A stretch of 7,063 nucleotides of DNA, taken from contig DQHT01000145.1 of assembly GCA_003531115.1 (NCBI GenBank), positions 195 to 7,257 on the forward strand, in the 5' to 3' direction. The DNA is from Bacteroidota bacterium (lineage in GTDB: Bacteria > Bacteroidota > Bacteroidia > UBA8524). Positions 6,477 to 7,063 of the stretch are shown here, in pieces. The first letter of the stretch is position 1. Every line of letters starts with the position of its first letter. The position numbers and the translations under genes are program-made. The notes under the pieces are model-generated. The model was not told where the DNA came from. It saw only the letters and a program-made list of their open reading frames with translations, and made no database searches.

Positions 6477-7058
6477 ATGCTCGGACTCAAACTAGCCACC
6501 GACCCACGATGGGCGAATATTGCGGAGAAATCATTGGAAGAAATTCTTACCGACCATGCCTTTTGCGAACAAAAAGCAGCAACGAGTGGCATCTCCCTGA
6601 TCGTGCATCATTCTGACAAGGAAGACATTGTGGATGAGGTTACTCCCCTTGTAGCCGAAGAATGGGGACATTTTCGTAAAGTGCTAAAAGAACTCAAGCG
6701 GCGGGGATTAACGCTGGGTGCTCAACGAAAAGACGAATACGTGAACCAGTTGATGCTGGTGAAAAAAAAAGGACTTCACCGAAATGAAGCCCTTTTGGAA
6801 GACCTGTTAATTTTTGCCATGATCGAAGCCCGGAGTTGTGAGCGTTTTCGGCTCTTGTCGCTGCATGTGGAGGATGAAGAACTTCGCACCTTCTACCACG
6901 AATTTATGGTCTCCGAAGCCGGCCATTACCGTATGTTCATTGACCTGGCGAAGAAGTACTTCCCCGCTGAGCAGGTCAAAAAGCGCTGGAATGAAATTTT
7001 GGATGCGGAGGCAGAGATCATGAAGGGGCTTGAACTTAGAGGAGATAGGGTGCATTGA
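6477..7058 (+). CDS. miaE: tRNA-(ms2io6A)-hydroxylase, MiaE type
   Basis: MiaE is a diiron monooxygenase that hydroxylates the isopentenyl group of 2-methylthio-N6-isopentenyl-adenosine at tRNA position 37, downstream of MiaA and MiaB (neither is in view). The 193 residues match the family and are mostly helical, as expected for a four-helix ferritin-like bundle. All six metal ligands can be placed: Glu31 (CEQKAA), Glu62 and His65 (EEWGH), Glu117 (IEARSCERF), and Glu147 and His150 (SEAGH). This is the E...ExxH...E...ExxH pattern of carboxylate-bridged diiron proteins, and the EARSCERF stretch is typical of MiaE. The ATG start gives a normal N-terminus and follows the promoter by 4 nt; the stop TGA leaves five bases to the window end. 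No Shine-Dalgarno is visible. Family assignment is firm; that this strain makes ms2i6A is inferred. Confidence 0.93.
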   Translation: MLGLKLATDPRWANIAEKSLEEILTDHAFCEQKAATSGISLIVHHSDKEDIVDEVTPLVAEEWGHFRKVLKELKRRGLTLGAQRKDEYVNQLMLVKKKGLHRNEALLEDLLIFAMIEARSCERFRLLSLHVEDEELRTFYHEFMVSEAGHYRMFIDLAKKYFPAEQVKKRWNEILDAEAEIMKGLELRGDRVH

Positions 7059-7063
7059 AAAAG

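Noticed and set aside
6338..6616. 92-codon plus-strand frame bridging the lipoprotein end and the miaE start
   Set aside because: It overlaps both real genes, and its composition comes from the C-rich octamer repeat (Pro/Ser/Leu-rich low complexity).

Overview
The window looks like a chromosomal segment from a member of the Bacteroidota. Three signs point there: a type IX secretion (T9SS) C-terminal sorting domain on a long secreted beta-helix protein, a lipoprotein whose mature end carries the Bacteroidota surface-export signature, and promoters of the Bacteroidota type (TTTG, about 20 nt, TAnnTTTG) in place of E. coli-style boxes. Shine-Dalgarno sequences are weak or missing. Low-complexity repeats (CCTACAG heptamers, CGCTCCC octamers) and pieces of a CCCTGAGC...GTCGAAGGG palindrome would suit the Saprospiria or Chitinophagia, but the sequence alone does not settle the class.

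Layout from left to right. (1) Positions 2-799, plus strand: the 3' part of a gene for an outer-membrane beta-barrel protein. It is cut by the left edge and its first visible codons are built from a heptamer repeat. (2) 802-2550, plus: a secreted right-handed beta-helix protein with a T9SS sorting domain, starting 2 nt after the barrel gene and so almost certainly co-transcribed. (3) 2563-3426, minus: a BadF/BadG/BcrA/BcrD-family sugar kinase, probably an N-acetylglucosamine kinase, converging on gene 2 with a 12-nt gap. (4) 3427-3570: the divergent control region, with two exact TGTTCATA copies 20 bp apart. (5) 3571-4545, plus: thioredoxin reductase trxB. (6) 4582-5121, plus: adenine phosphoribosyltransferase apt, preceded by a full-consensus promoter that suggests a leaderless transcript. 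(7) 5122-5262: an intergenic region with a split palindromic repeat, a possible terminator and a possible promoter. (8) 5263-6363, plus: a surface lipoprotein with propeller-like repeats. (9) 6364-6476: a C-rich octamer repeat and a promoter. (10) 6477-7058, plus: a MiaE-type tRNA hydroxylase, complete and with all six diiron ligands visible.

The genes do not form one obvious pathway. The kinase, TrxB, APRT and MiaE are housekeeping functions: amino-sugar recycling, thiol redox, purine salvage and tRNA modification. The barrel/beta-helix pair and the lipoprotein are envelope proteins of unknown job. I see no mobile element, CRISPR array, tRNA, rRNA or defence cassette. The observations most worth following are the consensus promoters lying 3-4 nt from start codons, the barrel plus T9SS-cargo gene pair, and the repeat structures.
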